Origin: Aulostomus chinensis
Lineage: Eukaryota; Chordata; Actinopteri; Syngnathiformes; Aulostomidae
Assembly: GCA_037954235.1 (NCBI GenBank)
Contig: JBBMOA010000017.1
Coordinates: forward strand, 17,619,027 to 17,683,026
DNA length: 64,000 bases
Direction: 5' to 3'
The position numbers were made by a program, and so were the translations under genes. Shown here piece by piece: positions 37,540-47,670 of the stretch; the stretch's first letter is position 1; each line of letters begins with the position of its first letter. The notes under the pieces are model-generated. The model was not told where the DNA came from, did no database searches, and saw only the letters and a list, made by a program, of their open reading frames with translations.

Positions 37540-37870
37540 AGAAGCGAAACCACTGAGTAACAAGAAATAACAGCGAGAAAAGAAAAAACATGGTTTGACT
37601 GCAACGCAGGAGGTGGGAATTCTTTTCCCTTACAGATCAGAGAAGCTGCCAGTAAGCCGTTAGATATAATATGGAGACAAAACAGAAAAGAAATAACTTG
37701 AAGAGAGAAAAGAATAAGCGAGAAAATAAATAAGATAGCAAGAAAAAAAAATGGTGACACAAAGATATCGGACCGAGAAAACAAATAACAGTTGAAAAAG
37801 AAATAACAGGAAGAAAAGAATTAATAGCCAGACAAAAAGAGCCCCAAAAAAGGATGTGAGCAAAAAAATA
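37540..37870. repeat. degenerate purine-rich tandem repeat
   Basis: A/G-rich stretch built of imperfect units of the form gaaaaGAAATAACAg followed by aagAAAAGaat. 'AAATAAC' recurs at about 37564, 37690, 37783 and 37801, and related AAATAA words elsewhere. On the minus strand it gives long Phe/Leu/Ser-rich frames with no similarity to a gene. It appears to be an eroded minisatellite or polypurine tract. Confidence 0.5.
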
Positions 37871-38030
37871 AATTAATATAATAATACAGAGAAAACAACT
37901 ATATTCAAGTACACAGAGGTGCTCGGAGGGGTCGAGACTGGCTGTCTACTGATGCTTGCATCCCTCCCGTCACACACGTACACCATCGGTGGTCCCACAC
38001 CTAGTAACAGCACAGCGCTTCCAATCAGAC

Positions 38031-38219
38031 AGAAGGAAATATGAACTGTTGGGGGTGCGACCAATCGCGTCCCTCCTCTGCGGACCCGCCCCTTTGCCTT
38101 ACTGACCGACATACTCGCTGGCAGCGTGCCACTTGAGCTGTGGTCGACAGCGACACCTGCCGGCGGGATTGTAACAATTAAACTTTCTAGTTTCCAACAG
38201 ATTCATGACAGTGTAAAAG
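38031..38219 (+). promoter_or_regulatory. possible upstream promoter and 5' exon of dnaaf2
   Basis: Two CCAAT boxes (38031-38035 and 38061-38065, 30 bp apart) and a GC box (CCGCCC, 38087-38092) sit in a GC-rich pocket. A donor-like AAAAG/GTTAGT lies at 38219/38220, and a strong acceptor tttaatttcag ends at 39248, 68 bp before the dnaaf2 start codon. A non-coding first exon spliced over 1029 bp is therefore plausible. A minus-strand open frame over the same bases is probably spurious. Confidence 0.35.
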
Positions 38220-38561
38220 GTTAGTGATTTACAGTCAAAAACAAAAGAACATGGTTGATTGTATTTTTTTTTTATCTAATATGAGGTGTTTAGGAACTTA
38301 ATATGCAAGGAGACATTTGCCAACAGAATCTAGCAGATATTATGTTAGTTCCAAGTTGATGTAGTTCCACTTTGATTTGCACTGTAATAACTTTGTTGAT
38401 ATAAAACTATGTAACTGTAGAACCCTGACTTTACCTAAATATGTTTATGTTTCGTTAATTGCTTTTCTAAAATGAAAAACACAGAGGAGTTCTGAGTATT
38501 TTGACCTTGAATGAACACAACATTCATATTAACTGTGCACGTTACAGATGATGTATCATTT

Positions 38562-38563
<2 letters not shown>

Positions 38564-38623
<60 letters not shown>
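38564..38623. repeat. (AT)30 microsatellite
   Basis: Pure AT/TA tract of about 60 bp, self-complementary and able to extrude a cruciform. Confidence 0.96.
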
Positions 38624-38627
<4 letters not shown>

Positions 38628-39098
38628 CTCTCACAGACTAAAAGATGTTTTTTTTCCCCATTAGTGTGTTGTGTGCGTGTGTCACTGTTGACTTTTTCTG
38701 TTTGGGGGTTGTCAGCCTGTGTATCCTATTCTTGTTTCTGCAATATCTCAGGAGCACCACAAATGCCTGCTGGGATTCAAGGATGAACAGAAGCTTTTGG
38801 CTGTCTAATGTCACCGTCACTTCATTTGAATGCAATATCTCAGTAACACCTTGAAGGAGGTTCTTCAAATATAACCCCAATGTCCAGTGGGACTCCTAGA
38901 TGTATTGGAAAGATTTTGGAGGTCAAAGGTCGGTGGTCTTAAGCGCTCAGTGCCTTCATGTGTTTGGTGTGTCACAGTGAAGGAAAAAAAAAAAGAAAAA
39001 AATTCCAGCAGATGGACTCTTGAAACTCATGAAACAAATTAAAAACACCCTCCTTGAACACAGTTCCATGTTTCTCAGGGACGGGTTTTCTTGTTGCA

Positions 39099-39126
39099 CC
39101 AATGAGTCTGGTGTTGCTATGGTTAC
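39099..39126 (+). promoter_or_regulatory. dnaaf2 proximal promoter: CCAAT box plus RFX X-box
   Basis: GTTGCTATGGTTAC at 39113-39126 is a near-perfect X-box, the palindromic RFX site found upstream of ciliary genes (consensus GTTGCCATGGCAAC). A CCAAT box at 39099-39103 lies 9 bp upstream. The pair is 190 bp upstream of the dnaaf2 start codon. The position and the gene's role in motile cilia make RFX/FOXJ1-type control very likely; binding itself is inferred. Confidence 0.75.
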
Positions 39127-39316
39127 ATCGACACAGTTCGCCTCCTGTTTGTGGCCGAGCGAAATTCGCCGAACACATTAGTGGACTCGGAACGACGCTA
39201 AATTCGTATGTTTTCGGGTTTTTTTTTAAGGCCAGCTTTTAATTTCAGAAGTGTTTGAAATATTTTACATCATTTTAAAATACGGAAAATTAAGTGGCAA
39301 GTTTATTTACTTCGCA

Positions 39317-41104
39317 ATGGAGGTCGGAGAAAAGCTAAAAGGGCTTAACATGACAGCGGATGAAATCGACAGATTCACAAAAGCTTTTAAAGATGAAAAA
39401 TTCAGGGAAATGTTGCGCGATTATGCTCAAGCATTAGCAGATCCTGAGAACAAGAGGAGGTACGAGGAGGACATCACAATCCTGGAGAAAGAGAGAGGGA
39501 ACAACATTGAGTTTATCCACCCGGAACCGTTTAAATCTCTGAAGACGAGTGTGAACGGCAAACAAAGGTGTTACGTCAACATCTGTGCTAATGAAAAAGT
39601 TGGTAAGCCTGAATGTAAATGGGGGGAATCTGAGGATGGTCGTAGAGGACATCGTTGGACCCTTCCTTACAGTCTGCACCCTGGGAGACAAGACAGAGAT
39701 GGAAGAGGGAACCAAATCATGATCTATGATGTTGTTTTCCACCCTGATACTCTCCATATAGCCAGGAACAACACTCAGTTCATGGATGTGGTGATTAGCA
39801 CAGCTATCCAGGGGATCCAGGATGGTTTTAAAGTCACGCTCGACAAAAAAAATGTCAGAGAGATGAAAAACAAATACAAAGGCGTGCCCCAGCCTTGTGT
39901 CATTCGTAAACCTATACCTGGATATCAACCTGTGGGTCCCTCATTGTTTCCCCCTTTCCCAGATGACAAAACATCCTCAAGCATCTCTCCCGCAACACAA
40001 ACCGGCACTGATGCAAAGGTCTGCCAAAGCGATGAGCCCACCAAACCAAACTACATTGTAAAATATAGATCTTTCATTGATCTGCAGGACTTCCGGTGTT
40101 CTAGAGACTCAGGAAAGACACCTAGACCCAAAGAGATTGTGGTGACTATTGAGGTTCCGCTTCTGGAGTCAGTCAGAAACACCAACCTTGAAGTAAAGGA
40201 GAAAAGCCTGCTACTGGAGTCCCAGGACCCGGCCTACAGGCTGGAGCTACCCTTGTCCTACCCTGTGGATGAGGAGAGAGGAGAAGCCAAGTTTGACAAA
40301 AAGAAAGGACAGCTGACCGTCACGCTGCCCGTTCTTCCTCCTGATGAGGCGTTTGTGTTCAGTGCTCAGGCTGGTGATGAGAAGGAGGAGCAGGATGGAA
40401 GCGAAGATGAAGATCATAAGGAGGAGGAGGAGCAGACGAGGGAAGCTCGGATGGATGCAGAGGACAGAGTGACGGGGCGAGAAATTGTGGAGGCGGAAAA
40501 AGGAGCTGAGGGTCAAGAAGGAGATGAGACTTGTGTAAATGAAGTGGAGGAGGAGAAGAGCAAGGAGCAGGAAAACGAGGAAGAACTGGGAGAGCTGGCT
40601 GGGTCTGACTGGGCATCACAGGAAGTGGACGACAAGTCAACAGCGGTCAGTCTGATCAGGGCTTCAGATGAAGAGGTAATAGACGCATGTGAAAAGATCA
40701 ACGACCAGAAGGTGAAGGTGAGAGATCAGTTCTAACCATCAGCATTGAAGGGAGACGTGCGATCACACTCACCTGGATTTTCCTCCTGTTTGCTTCTACA
40801 GGTGGAACAAGATGCAGGTGAAGAGTCCGAGAAGCCCACAGTGACAAAAACAAACTTGAATACGGAGGATGACTGCGAGTCCAGTAAAGTTCCTGCACCG
40901 CGTGACCCAGACAACACGGTCATACCAGATGAGGAAGATGAAGATGACTTGCCGACCGAGCAGATCATCGGAACCTCTGATGAGAACCTCCCACCTATCT
41001 TACTGCGAGAAATCGACAAAGACGGAAATGAAACAGTAATTAGTGATCACTCCACGTCGGCGGGGGTCGTCTTCCAGAACTCCCTGGTGTTCGAGCTGGA
41101 CTGA
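39317..41104 (+). CDS. dnaaf2: dynein axonemal assembly factor 2 (kintoun)
   Basis: Cytoplasmic PIH1-family co-chaperone that pre-assembles axonemal dynein arms with HSP90/HSP70. Exon 1 is 39317-40717 and exon 2 is 40802-41104; the 84-bp intron is phase 0. Product 567 aa. The start MEVGEKLKGL is the first in-frame ATG and precedes the conserved 'FREMLRDYAQAL' helix. The PIH1 domain covers about residues 40-200 (RRYEEDI, HPEPFKSLKTS, YDVVFHPDTL, KYKGVPQPCVIRKP). The CS-like domain (VDLQD-type 'FIDLQDFRCSRD', 'ELPLSYPVDEERGEAKFDKKK') covers about 250-350. A Glu-rich tail follows and the protein ends FQNSLVFELD, like the human C-terminus. It is about 270 residues shorter than human DNAAF2, lacking a recognisable counterpart of the later domain between the acidic region and the end. 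Confidence 0.93.
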
Positions 41105-41267
41105 GTCCACTGGAGGATGCAGAGGTGAAGGCCTGTAAGTGTATTTGCTCAGTAAATATGGAGCTACACCGTAGTTACTGAGCTGGATTATCACACTGAT
41201 TCTTCTCTCCTTTTGTAAAATCTTGCTCACAATTTGTTCTTGACGCTTGATTTGCACAAGAATGTCT

Positions 41268-41273
41268 AATAAA
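41268..41273 (+). terminator. dnaaf2 polyadenylation signal
   Basis: AATAAA 164 bp after the stop codon, in the context tgtctAATAAAgaaaaaa. This gives a compact 3' UTR. Confidence 0.7.
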
Positions 41274-41637
41274 GAAAAAAAAAACATCAACTTTCTTGTT
41301 CCCAATCATCTCAACGAAACATAATACATAATCAGTGAAGAATGAGTGAGTGTGTGTCTGTGTGTAGTCCGCTACACATGCAAAAGCAGCCAGTGTGAAG
41401 AGTGGAAGTGAGGTGTGACCTCTGAACCTTCTGTTTAGCAATTAAAAAAAAAACCTGATTGTACGGATGCGGGGTATCGAAAAACGATATCTTGCATCTG
41501 ATTTGGGACGAATCTGAACAAAACAAGTTCATATGTTATTCACACTTTGTCAGACAACATACAGTGCCAGTTTGTTTCCTCCTCTCCACTAGGAGGAGCC
41601 ACTCAGAGGTGGCTCAGTGTGGTGGCACCTCCCACTT

Positions 41638-41733
41638 TATAAATGGAGGCCAGATGGTCACTTCCTCTTCTTTATTCCCAGACCCAAATGCTTGTCGGGT
41701 GTTTGTCATGTGTCTCTTGAATTGACCTTCAAT
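41638..41733 (+). promoter_or_regulatory. possible orphan TATA promoter and first exon
   Basis: TATAAA at 41638-41643 in ctttataaatgg is followed at 41733/41734 by a consensus donor AAT/GTAAGT. A pyrimidine-rich acceptor ending ttctacttccag lies at 42124. If real, this would be a spliced plus-strand transcript between dnaaf2 and lrr1. The downstream exon has only a 14-codon ATG frame, so it would be non-coding. No homology is known to me. Confidence 0.2.
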
Positions 41734-42308
41734 GTAAGTAATTTCTTCACAGTCCTTTGTCGTATGGTGGGTCTGACATGACGGTTAATGGATAATTTGT
41801 TATATTTGATCTGATTTTTAAAATAACAGTAAAGACGATGTGTTTGGTTTATCATTATTAGTATTATTATTCTTGTTTCTTTGATTCAGGCACATTTAAC
41901 ATGATTTAAAGAGTGGATTCATGATTTGTTTAGCCAAGATATTGTGATTTGTTCTATCTTTCGTTTAGAACCTCGGCAATCATGGTTTGCAGAACCTTTA
42001 ATTCAGCACACCTGTAACCATTAAGTTTGAAAAATACGCTTTTCATGTAAAAGCCAATAAATTACATTATTATTTACCAAGTTGTTTTTTTTCCCTGTCA
42101 TCCGGTTTTCTTTTCTACTTCCAGCAGATGATGAGCGAAGAAGACGGGATCAGATGGAGTTCGATACGTTGACGACTGACCGATATCAGCTGCTACTGGT
42201 ATTATCGTGCATCCCTACCACTGCACGGCTCCTCTATCTCTCCTAAAACTCCTTGTCAGAGGCAATGATGTGTCATAATAATCTACCAAGGACAAGAAAA
42301 TCAAAATG

Positions 42309-42314
42309 TTTATT
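42309..42314 (-). terminator. lrr1 polyadenylation signal
   Basis: TTTATT on the plus strand is AATAAA on the minus strand, about 400 bp beyond the lrr1 stop. lrr1 and dnaaf2 are convergent, and about 1 kb separates their predicted ends. Confidence 0.6.
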
Positions 42315-42714
42315 GAATTTTTCCACATGTATATTATAAAAAAATGGAGGGGGGCGGGGGTCATCAGCACAGTAAACTCAAATTTCAACCAGCGCTAATG
42401 AACTCGGAGGCACCGTACACAGGAGACGTCTCCTATGCATCGAATTTCTGTATTCTCTCTTCTACGGGAAGCAGAGCATAAAAACACGACGTATGCGACT
42501 CACTGGCAACATTCTGGATCGGTCCACCATGACCACTTACAGTCGGTGGCGCTCACTTGACTCCTACCTCGCTCTTGATATGTGACGAGTGCATTACAAG
42601 TCAAAAGCTATTCACTGCTCCTACACGCTCTCTCAACTTGCAAACCATTCCAACATCACGGCAACCTCCGACTCCGGCGTCCTCGCTGTCAAACCGAACG
42701 TTTCCTCATAGTCC

Positions 42715-45515
42715 TCATCTGACTCCTCTCTGGAGGGAACTGTCCAAGAATTCCGAGTAGCAGGAGAGAGAGCAGAAGTGCTGCTCCACCGGAGCGTCCG
42801 TGCCTCCCATGTCGTCCACCAGCACCACAGTGTGAGACACCTGGTGCAGGTTCATGCTCACCGCCGTCTTGATGTAGAAACCGATGCAAACGCAGTTGCA
42901 TTTGCAGGTCTTGGCCAGTTCCAGGTCTCGGCACAAGTGTGCAGGGATGATGTGAGGTCCGTATGATATTCTGGAACAAAATCGAGAGAAGAAGAAGATG
43001 AGGAGCCAGAACATGTTTGAAGTTGGATGTGGAACAAAAGGTAAAGAGTTCTAACCTGAGGTTCACTATGGCTCTGGAAGCTAACTCTTGGAGTGGAAGA
43101 GGGAATGTGAGCTGCATAGTGTGATCCAGAGGGTTAGGTTGGATAAACGGGTTTCCAAACAAGTCCAGGTTCTCTAATCTCAGCTTGCGGAAGTCACCAG
43201 GAAGCACGGCTAGCTGGTTATGTGCCGCCGACAGGAACCTCAACTTGGACAGTCGGCCTATGTGGAACGGCAAACAAGCAAGCTCATTGTCGTCCAGTTT
43301 GAGGTTGACCAGTTCCCTGAGCTGGCAGAACTGAGGGGGAAGGGAGTGGAGTCGATTCTGGCTCAGGTCGAGGAGCTGGAGTGTCCGTTGCAGGGTGGAC
43401 AGACAGAGGGCCTGGCTGAAGGCCTCTAGGTGGTTGTTATGGAGGACGAGCTCTGACAGGCAGCTGAGGTCACCGATGGTGGCTGGGAGCTTCTTGATGT
43501 GGTTGTTACTGAGGTCCAGCTTGCGAAGAGCTGCAGAAACAAAACAGTTTTTTTGTTTGTTTGTTTTGTTTTTACATACTGCAAATACAGTACACATGAA
43601 GTAACCTGATGCCGGGTGTTCACTGGCCAGAGGAGTTCCTACATGTTCGGCACTGAACTGCTTGAACACTTTCATAATATTCACTGAAACAACCCTTTCC
43701 CATTCAAGAGGGTTTTCTTTAACGATTTGCTTTCGGGACTGAACTTTGTCTTTGCAGTAAGTTTCTAACAGGGACACTTTTTTTGGACTCAGTCCTGCAA
43801 ACGTAACCATCACCGACGCACTCTCGACTCTACCTTTGAGCGACAGCATTCTCATGTCCACGCGGGACAGCTTGCAGTAGGAGACTTGCAGCTGCTCCAG
43901 GGAGTAGGGGAAGTTGGAGGTGAGGGGGTAGTCCTTTTTAGAGACGATGCTGAGCTTCTTCTTGGGTTGCTCAACATCTCGGGCGCGAACGGGCGTGAGC
44001 GTGGAGAGAGGGAGACTGTTGGTGTCACTTCCTCTGTCTGCCAGTCGAGCCGCTGAGAGGAAGTTCTTCAAGCTGTTGGCGTCAGCCTGCAAATGGATGC
44101 GATTATTGATTTTCATGAGCAGAGTAAACACAGACAGCTGCCTGGCGAGGTGGTTTAAATATCTAACCTGGATAACTGGCCTGAAATATCCTGACCCACT
44201 TCATCTGAGAGAAAACTTTACTCTGGAGGGAATATGAATATGGGGACTCGGGATGAAAGACAGAATATTGTAGGTGTGTGCTTTTTGTCAGTGTGGCAGG
44301 TTGAACTGTGTTAGAATATAGGAGAAAGGTCACCAGGCTCCATAATAGCAGGGGCTCAGCAGCCACTGGAAACAATGCAACAGCAGCGGCGGCTGCGGCT
44401 CTGGTGTCTGTCCAGTCAAAACACACGCGTGTAAATCTGTCTAGTCGATAAATGAATGAGTGGGCACTTTGACTCTCTCCTCTCTCCGCGCAATAAAAAC
44501 TTGTCATCAATCCCTGTGGAAATCAAGAGTGACACATTTCACTTGGATACGTTAATGAGCCGACCGCAATTACACCACACCGCACGTCATTTACCTTGCT
44601 CAAACAGATGTCGACAGCTGGTTCCTTTAACCTCACCGTGGCTTTGCCTTCCTCCACGAACCAAGTGAAGAACTTCTCTATGTTGTCTTTGAGCTGCGAG
44701 ACAACGTTGGCAAACGTCAGGAGTGGAAAAATCCATCCAACAGTGTAAGCAGCAGCCAACTGGCAGTGATTCACCCACTCATCAAGTTTAGACATGAACA
44801 CAGACGAGATTAGAGCCCGGTCAAACGGTTTTCTTCACGTTAGTTGATGTCCTTTTCTTTGTCGACAGAGTGATGAGGACACATAATGTTAGGCTGGGCT
44901 TGATTACAGATTGATAGAGATTAACCATGATTGAGAAAACAGAATTTTTGGGTAACTTTTAAAGGATATTTCAGCCAGAAATTGTTATTATGATTCAGTT
45001 GAGAGAAAATATGGTGACCACCAACATTTAGAGCCTCTCACCAACTCTTGCTCAGTAATTGGGTTAATACTTTAGTCGGTAAATATATTTACAGACCTTT
45101 TGGAGACTTGGTAAAGAAAAGTGAATAAAATACTCATTCATTAATCATGACAGAGACAAGTTTGGAATAATCGGGATATTAATTTGAGGTAATCTCACCC
45201 AGTTGTAGTACAGTGGGTCACTGAGCCAGTATGACAGTAAATGGTACTCAGCAATAGTGAGTTTTGCTACTTTGCAAATATCATTATCGTAAATTAGAAT
45301 GATTATTTGTCATTAAACAGCTCTAATTACAAAAAATTTAATAAAAAAATCCATACTGCCATGCCCAAATGCATGCTGGGACAGAAGTCAATCATCTTCC
45401 TGCAACAACATAAGCAGAACCTCAAATGACAAGTTCATGGAAATTAGAGGATGTTTCTATTTTCTGACCTTGACTAGCTTTTAAATGTTCTGAAAGTATC
45501 GAAGAACCTAAATAT

Positions 45516-45570
<55 letters not shown>

Positions 45571-45816
45571 CACACTCACACAAACTCTCCAAGCAGCTTA
45601 TTTTCTGGGTCAAAAGGTGATCGTCGTACGAACCTTGTACTTGGAGCCTGCTCTGTCTTTAGCTGTGCAGATCATCATGTAAACGTTGCTGCGTTGACTC
45701 ATCTTGTCCAAATGTTTCCCGATGCTGAGAACCGCTCTGGTTCCTTTTCCGCGACTCTTCATCCCAAACGAGGGCAGCATCCGATTCACCACCTCGACAT
45801 CGCACTGCAGCTTCAT
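42715..45816 (-). CDS. lrr1: leucine-rich repeat protein 1 (CUL2 substrate receptor)
   Basis: Substrate receptor of the CUL2-elongin BC ubiquitin ligase, known for unloading the CMG helicase at replication termination. Exons in transcript order: 45816-45634, 44693-44595, 44086-43834, 43530-43056, 42970-42715. Phases join, giving 421 aa (human 414). It begins MKLQCDVEVVNRMLPSFGMK, matching human. Exon 2 encodes KATVRLKEPAVDICLSK. Exon 4 holds the leucine-rich repeats (LDLSNNHIKKLPATIGDL, LDLSQNRLHSLPPQF, LKLDDNELACLP, FLSAAHNQLAVLP, LDLFGNPF). Exon 5 ends with a Cys-containing domain (ISYGPHIIPAHLC, VDDMGG, HFCSLSCY). The first intron has a weak donor (AAG/GTTCGT). Convergence with dnaaf2 agrees with the human 14q21 order as I remember it. 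Confidence 0.94.
45521..45566. repeat. (CA)23 microsatellite in lrr1 intron 1
   Basis: Pure CA tract about 70 bp downstream, in transcript direction, of the exon 1 donor. On the transcript it reads as (UG)n. Confidence 0.96.
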
Positions 45817-46149
45817 GGCAGTGAATCAGGTCCGAGTCAGGGCGGACTAGTTAAGGTGGAAACTTCCGCGAGCAGAGCTAGTTAGTAAGTTGCTAGTGCC
45901 CCATGATCCTCCTCCTCCGCGCTGGATGTCAACAACAGCTCAGCCTTCGACACCAACCGGAGCTGCATCTCAACGCTGACGGAAGATACCGAATACACCC
46001 GATAGCCAGCCCGGATCGCAGTACTTCAATGTAAAGCTCTACAGTCTACCTGACAGCCTCTTGACAAAGTCCAGGTCCTGATAGTTTTCTGATGATAGCA
46101 GACAGTTGGGCTAGCTACCGCCACAGCCGCTGGCAGAGCCCGCGCGGGG

Positions 46150-46162
46150 GGAAGTGACGTCA
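46150..46162. promoter_or_regulatory. lrr1 promoter: ETS-CRE composite
   Basis: GGAAGTGACGTCA joins an ETS core (GGAA) to a perfect palindromic CRE (TGACGTCA, 46155-46162), about 340 bp upstream of the lrr1 start. This composite is common in CpG-rich and bidirectional housekeeping promoters. The flanks are GC-rich and a TTTAGCGCG E2F-like element lies at about 46179-46187, which would suit an S-phase gene. Confidence 0.6.
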
Positions 46163-46196
46163 GGGTGACGCTTGGTAATTTAGCGCGAGTGAGACC

Positions 46197-46295
46197 ATGT
46201 CAAATGCAGCACAAAAGTTTCGCCCTGAAGGATTTTTGCTAGACAGACTTGTTGCAGAGAGCTTTTGTGAAAGGTTCTATCGTAATCTGTCCTGA
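46197..46295 (+). other. possible divergent small ORF (32 codons)
   Basis: A short frame starting MSNAAQKF lies 35 bp beyond the ETS-CRE element and points away from lrr1. Its ATG has A at -3. AATAAA follows at 46517-46522, so a roughly 350-nt intronless transcript could exist. I recognise no homologue. It is likelier to be promoter-divergent non-coding RNA than a protein gene. Confidence 0.2.
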
Positions 46296-46980
46296 ACCTT
46301 GACGTTTAAAAAACCGAAATGCCTCCTGGCGGAGTCTAAAGGTGCCTTCTGTCAGATAAGCTTCAGGGCAAACTTCTCCCTGAATGCTTTTATATGTCCC
46401 TTTAATGTTATTTAGAAGAAGTCCCCATGGCTCAGGTGTTGATTTCTGTATCTTTATTAATGACCTTTTCGTATATGTCTGTCTTGTTTGCATTATTGTA
46501 ATATATGAAGTTCTCAATAAAGTTCTTGAAACGTAAATAATGTCACAGTCAACAATATCCTGTTTACTGTATCTGGCCGCTGAAGTCATGAAGACAGCAA
46601 TGCAGCCTTACCAGTTAATCTCGCATAATTGGCTGGTTCTACATTCCTGAATGGAATTTTACAAAAAAAAAAACAAAAAACAAAAAACAAAACCTGGCTT
46701 TGTATTCAAAAAGTAAATGGAAAGATACATATCAACAATCTCTCCCTTTAACAAAAAAATAAGCTGTCAAAAAAATGTTTGTAGGATCTGTGATGTGTTG
46801 TATCCATGCACTTTTGTCTTTTAATACCTGATCTACTCAAATTCAGACATTTATGTTGATTTCTTTTTGTTCTCATTTTCTTTTGATACCATGTATGTTG
46901 ACGATTTGTAATAAGGTTTGGTGAAAAGCGTCAAATGTACATTCTTCTAATCAAATAAACATTACATCATGTGGTGGGTG

Positions 46981-47052
46981 GTGCCTGACCCATGATCATG
47001 GTTCTTGGGAAGGACAGTTTGGGACCTTTTATAATATGATTTGTGTAAGTAT
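46981..47052 (+). repeat. direct duplication, copy A
   Basis: 72-bp block starting gtgcctgacccatgatcatg and ending atgatttgtgtaagtat. It is repeated in the same orientation at 47507-47577 with five substitutions and one 1-bp indel. Both copies contain the palindrome CATGATCATG and end in a donor-like GTAAGT. The 454 bp between them are not duplicated. I recognise no transposon family. Confidence 0.85.
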
Positions 47053-47506
47053 GTGGTTTTAAGCACAAACATCAAAACCAGTGACGCAGTTTGAATCATC
47101 TGCAGTGCCGTCACATGGAAGAAGAAACCCTCTCATGTTCAGACTTTACAGCTCAATATCCAGGAAATACAACACGCCACAAGATAATCCAGGCGTTTCC
47201 ATGACAACTGTGTCATTCCTTGATTGTTTGGAAAATGACGAATGAAGTTTTATGTGCTTTTTAAGAGGGCGGTAAACATTTTAATAGATAATCAAGAAAG
47301 AAAATGTTTGAATCAAAACAAGCTCAAATATGAAAAATATATATATAAAAATAAAAAAAGGAGGATCCATAAACATAAATGGAGTGTTTGGGAATTGCAA
47401 AATTGTGCCATCTTGTGGTCAGTACAATGAAATCCATCCTTGACGTAGCTTATGCTCTCAAGGGTCAAGGCCAGGTTAAAAAAAAGTTAAAAGTGAAATA
47501 TAGGAA

Positions 47507-47577
47507 GTGCCTGACTCATGATCATGATTCTCAGGAAGGACAGTTTGTGACCTTTATAATATGATTTGTGTAAGTAT
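47507..47577 (+). repeat. direct duplication, copy B
   Basis: 71-bp partner of the block at 46981-47052, starting gtgcctgactcatgatcatg. About 92% identity by eye suggests a fairly recent duplication or the paired ends of a mobile element. Confidence 0.85.
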
Positions 47578-47612
47578 TTTCAAATTCAAATTTGATTCCC
47601 TTTTCAGCCACC

Positions 47613-47613
<1 letters not shown>

Positions 47614-47667
<54 letters not shown>

Positions 47668-47670
47668 CAC
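47614..47670. repeat. (AC)n microsatellite
   Basis: AC tract of about 57 bp with one GC interruption near its right end, in the lrr1-tmem151b spacer. The rest of the spacer (46523-48817) is AT-rich and shows no gene. Confidence 0.94.

Noticed and set aside
37873..38112. A 79-codon minus-strand frame with one hydrophobic stretch
   Set aside because: Both CCAAT boxes and the GC box lie inside it, and no homologue or splice partner was recognised.
42689..44131. A 480-codon minus-strand open frame that could be taken for a single gene
   Set aside because: It is lrr1 exons 3 and 4 read through their introns. After 43056 it follows the wrong frame for exon 5, whereas splicing restores the family C-terminus.
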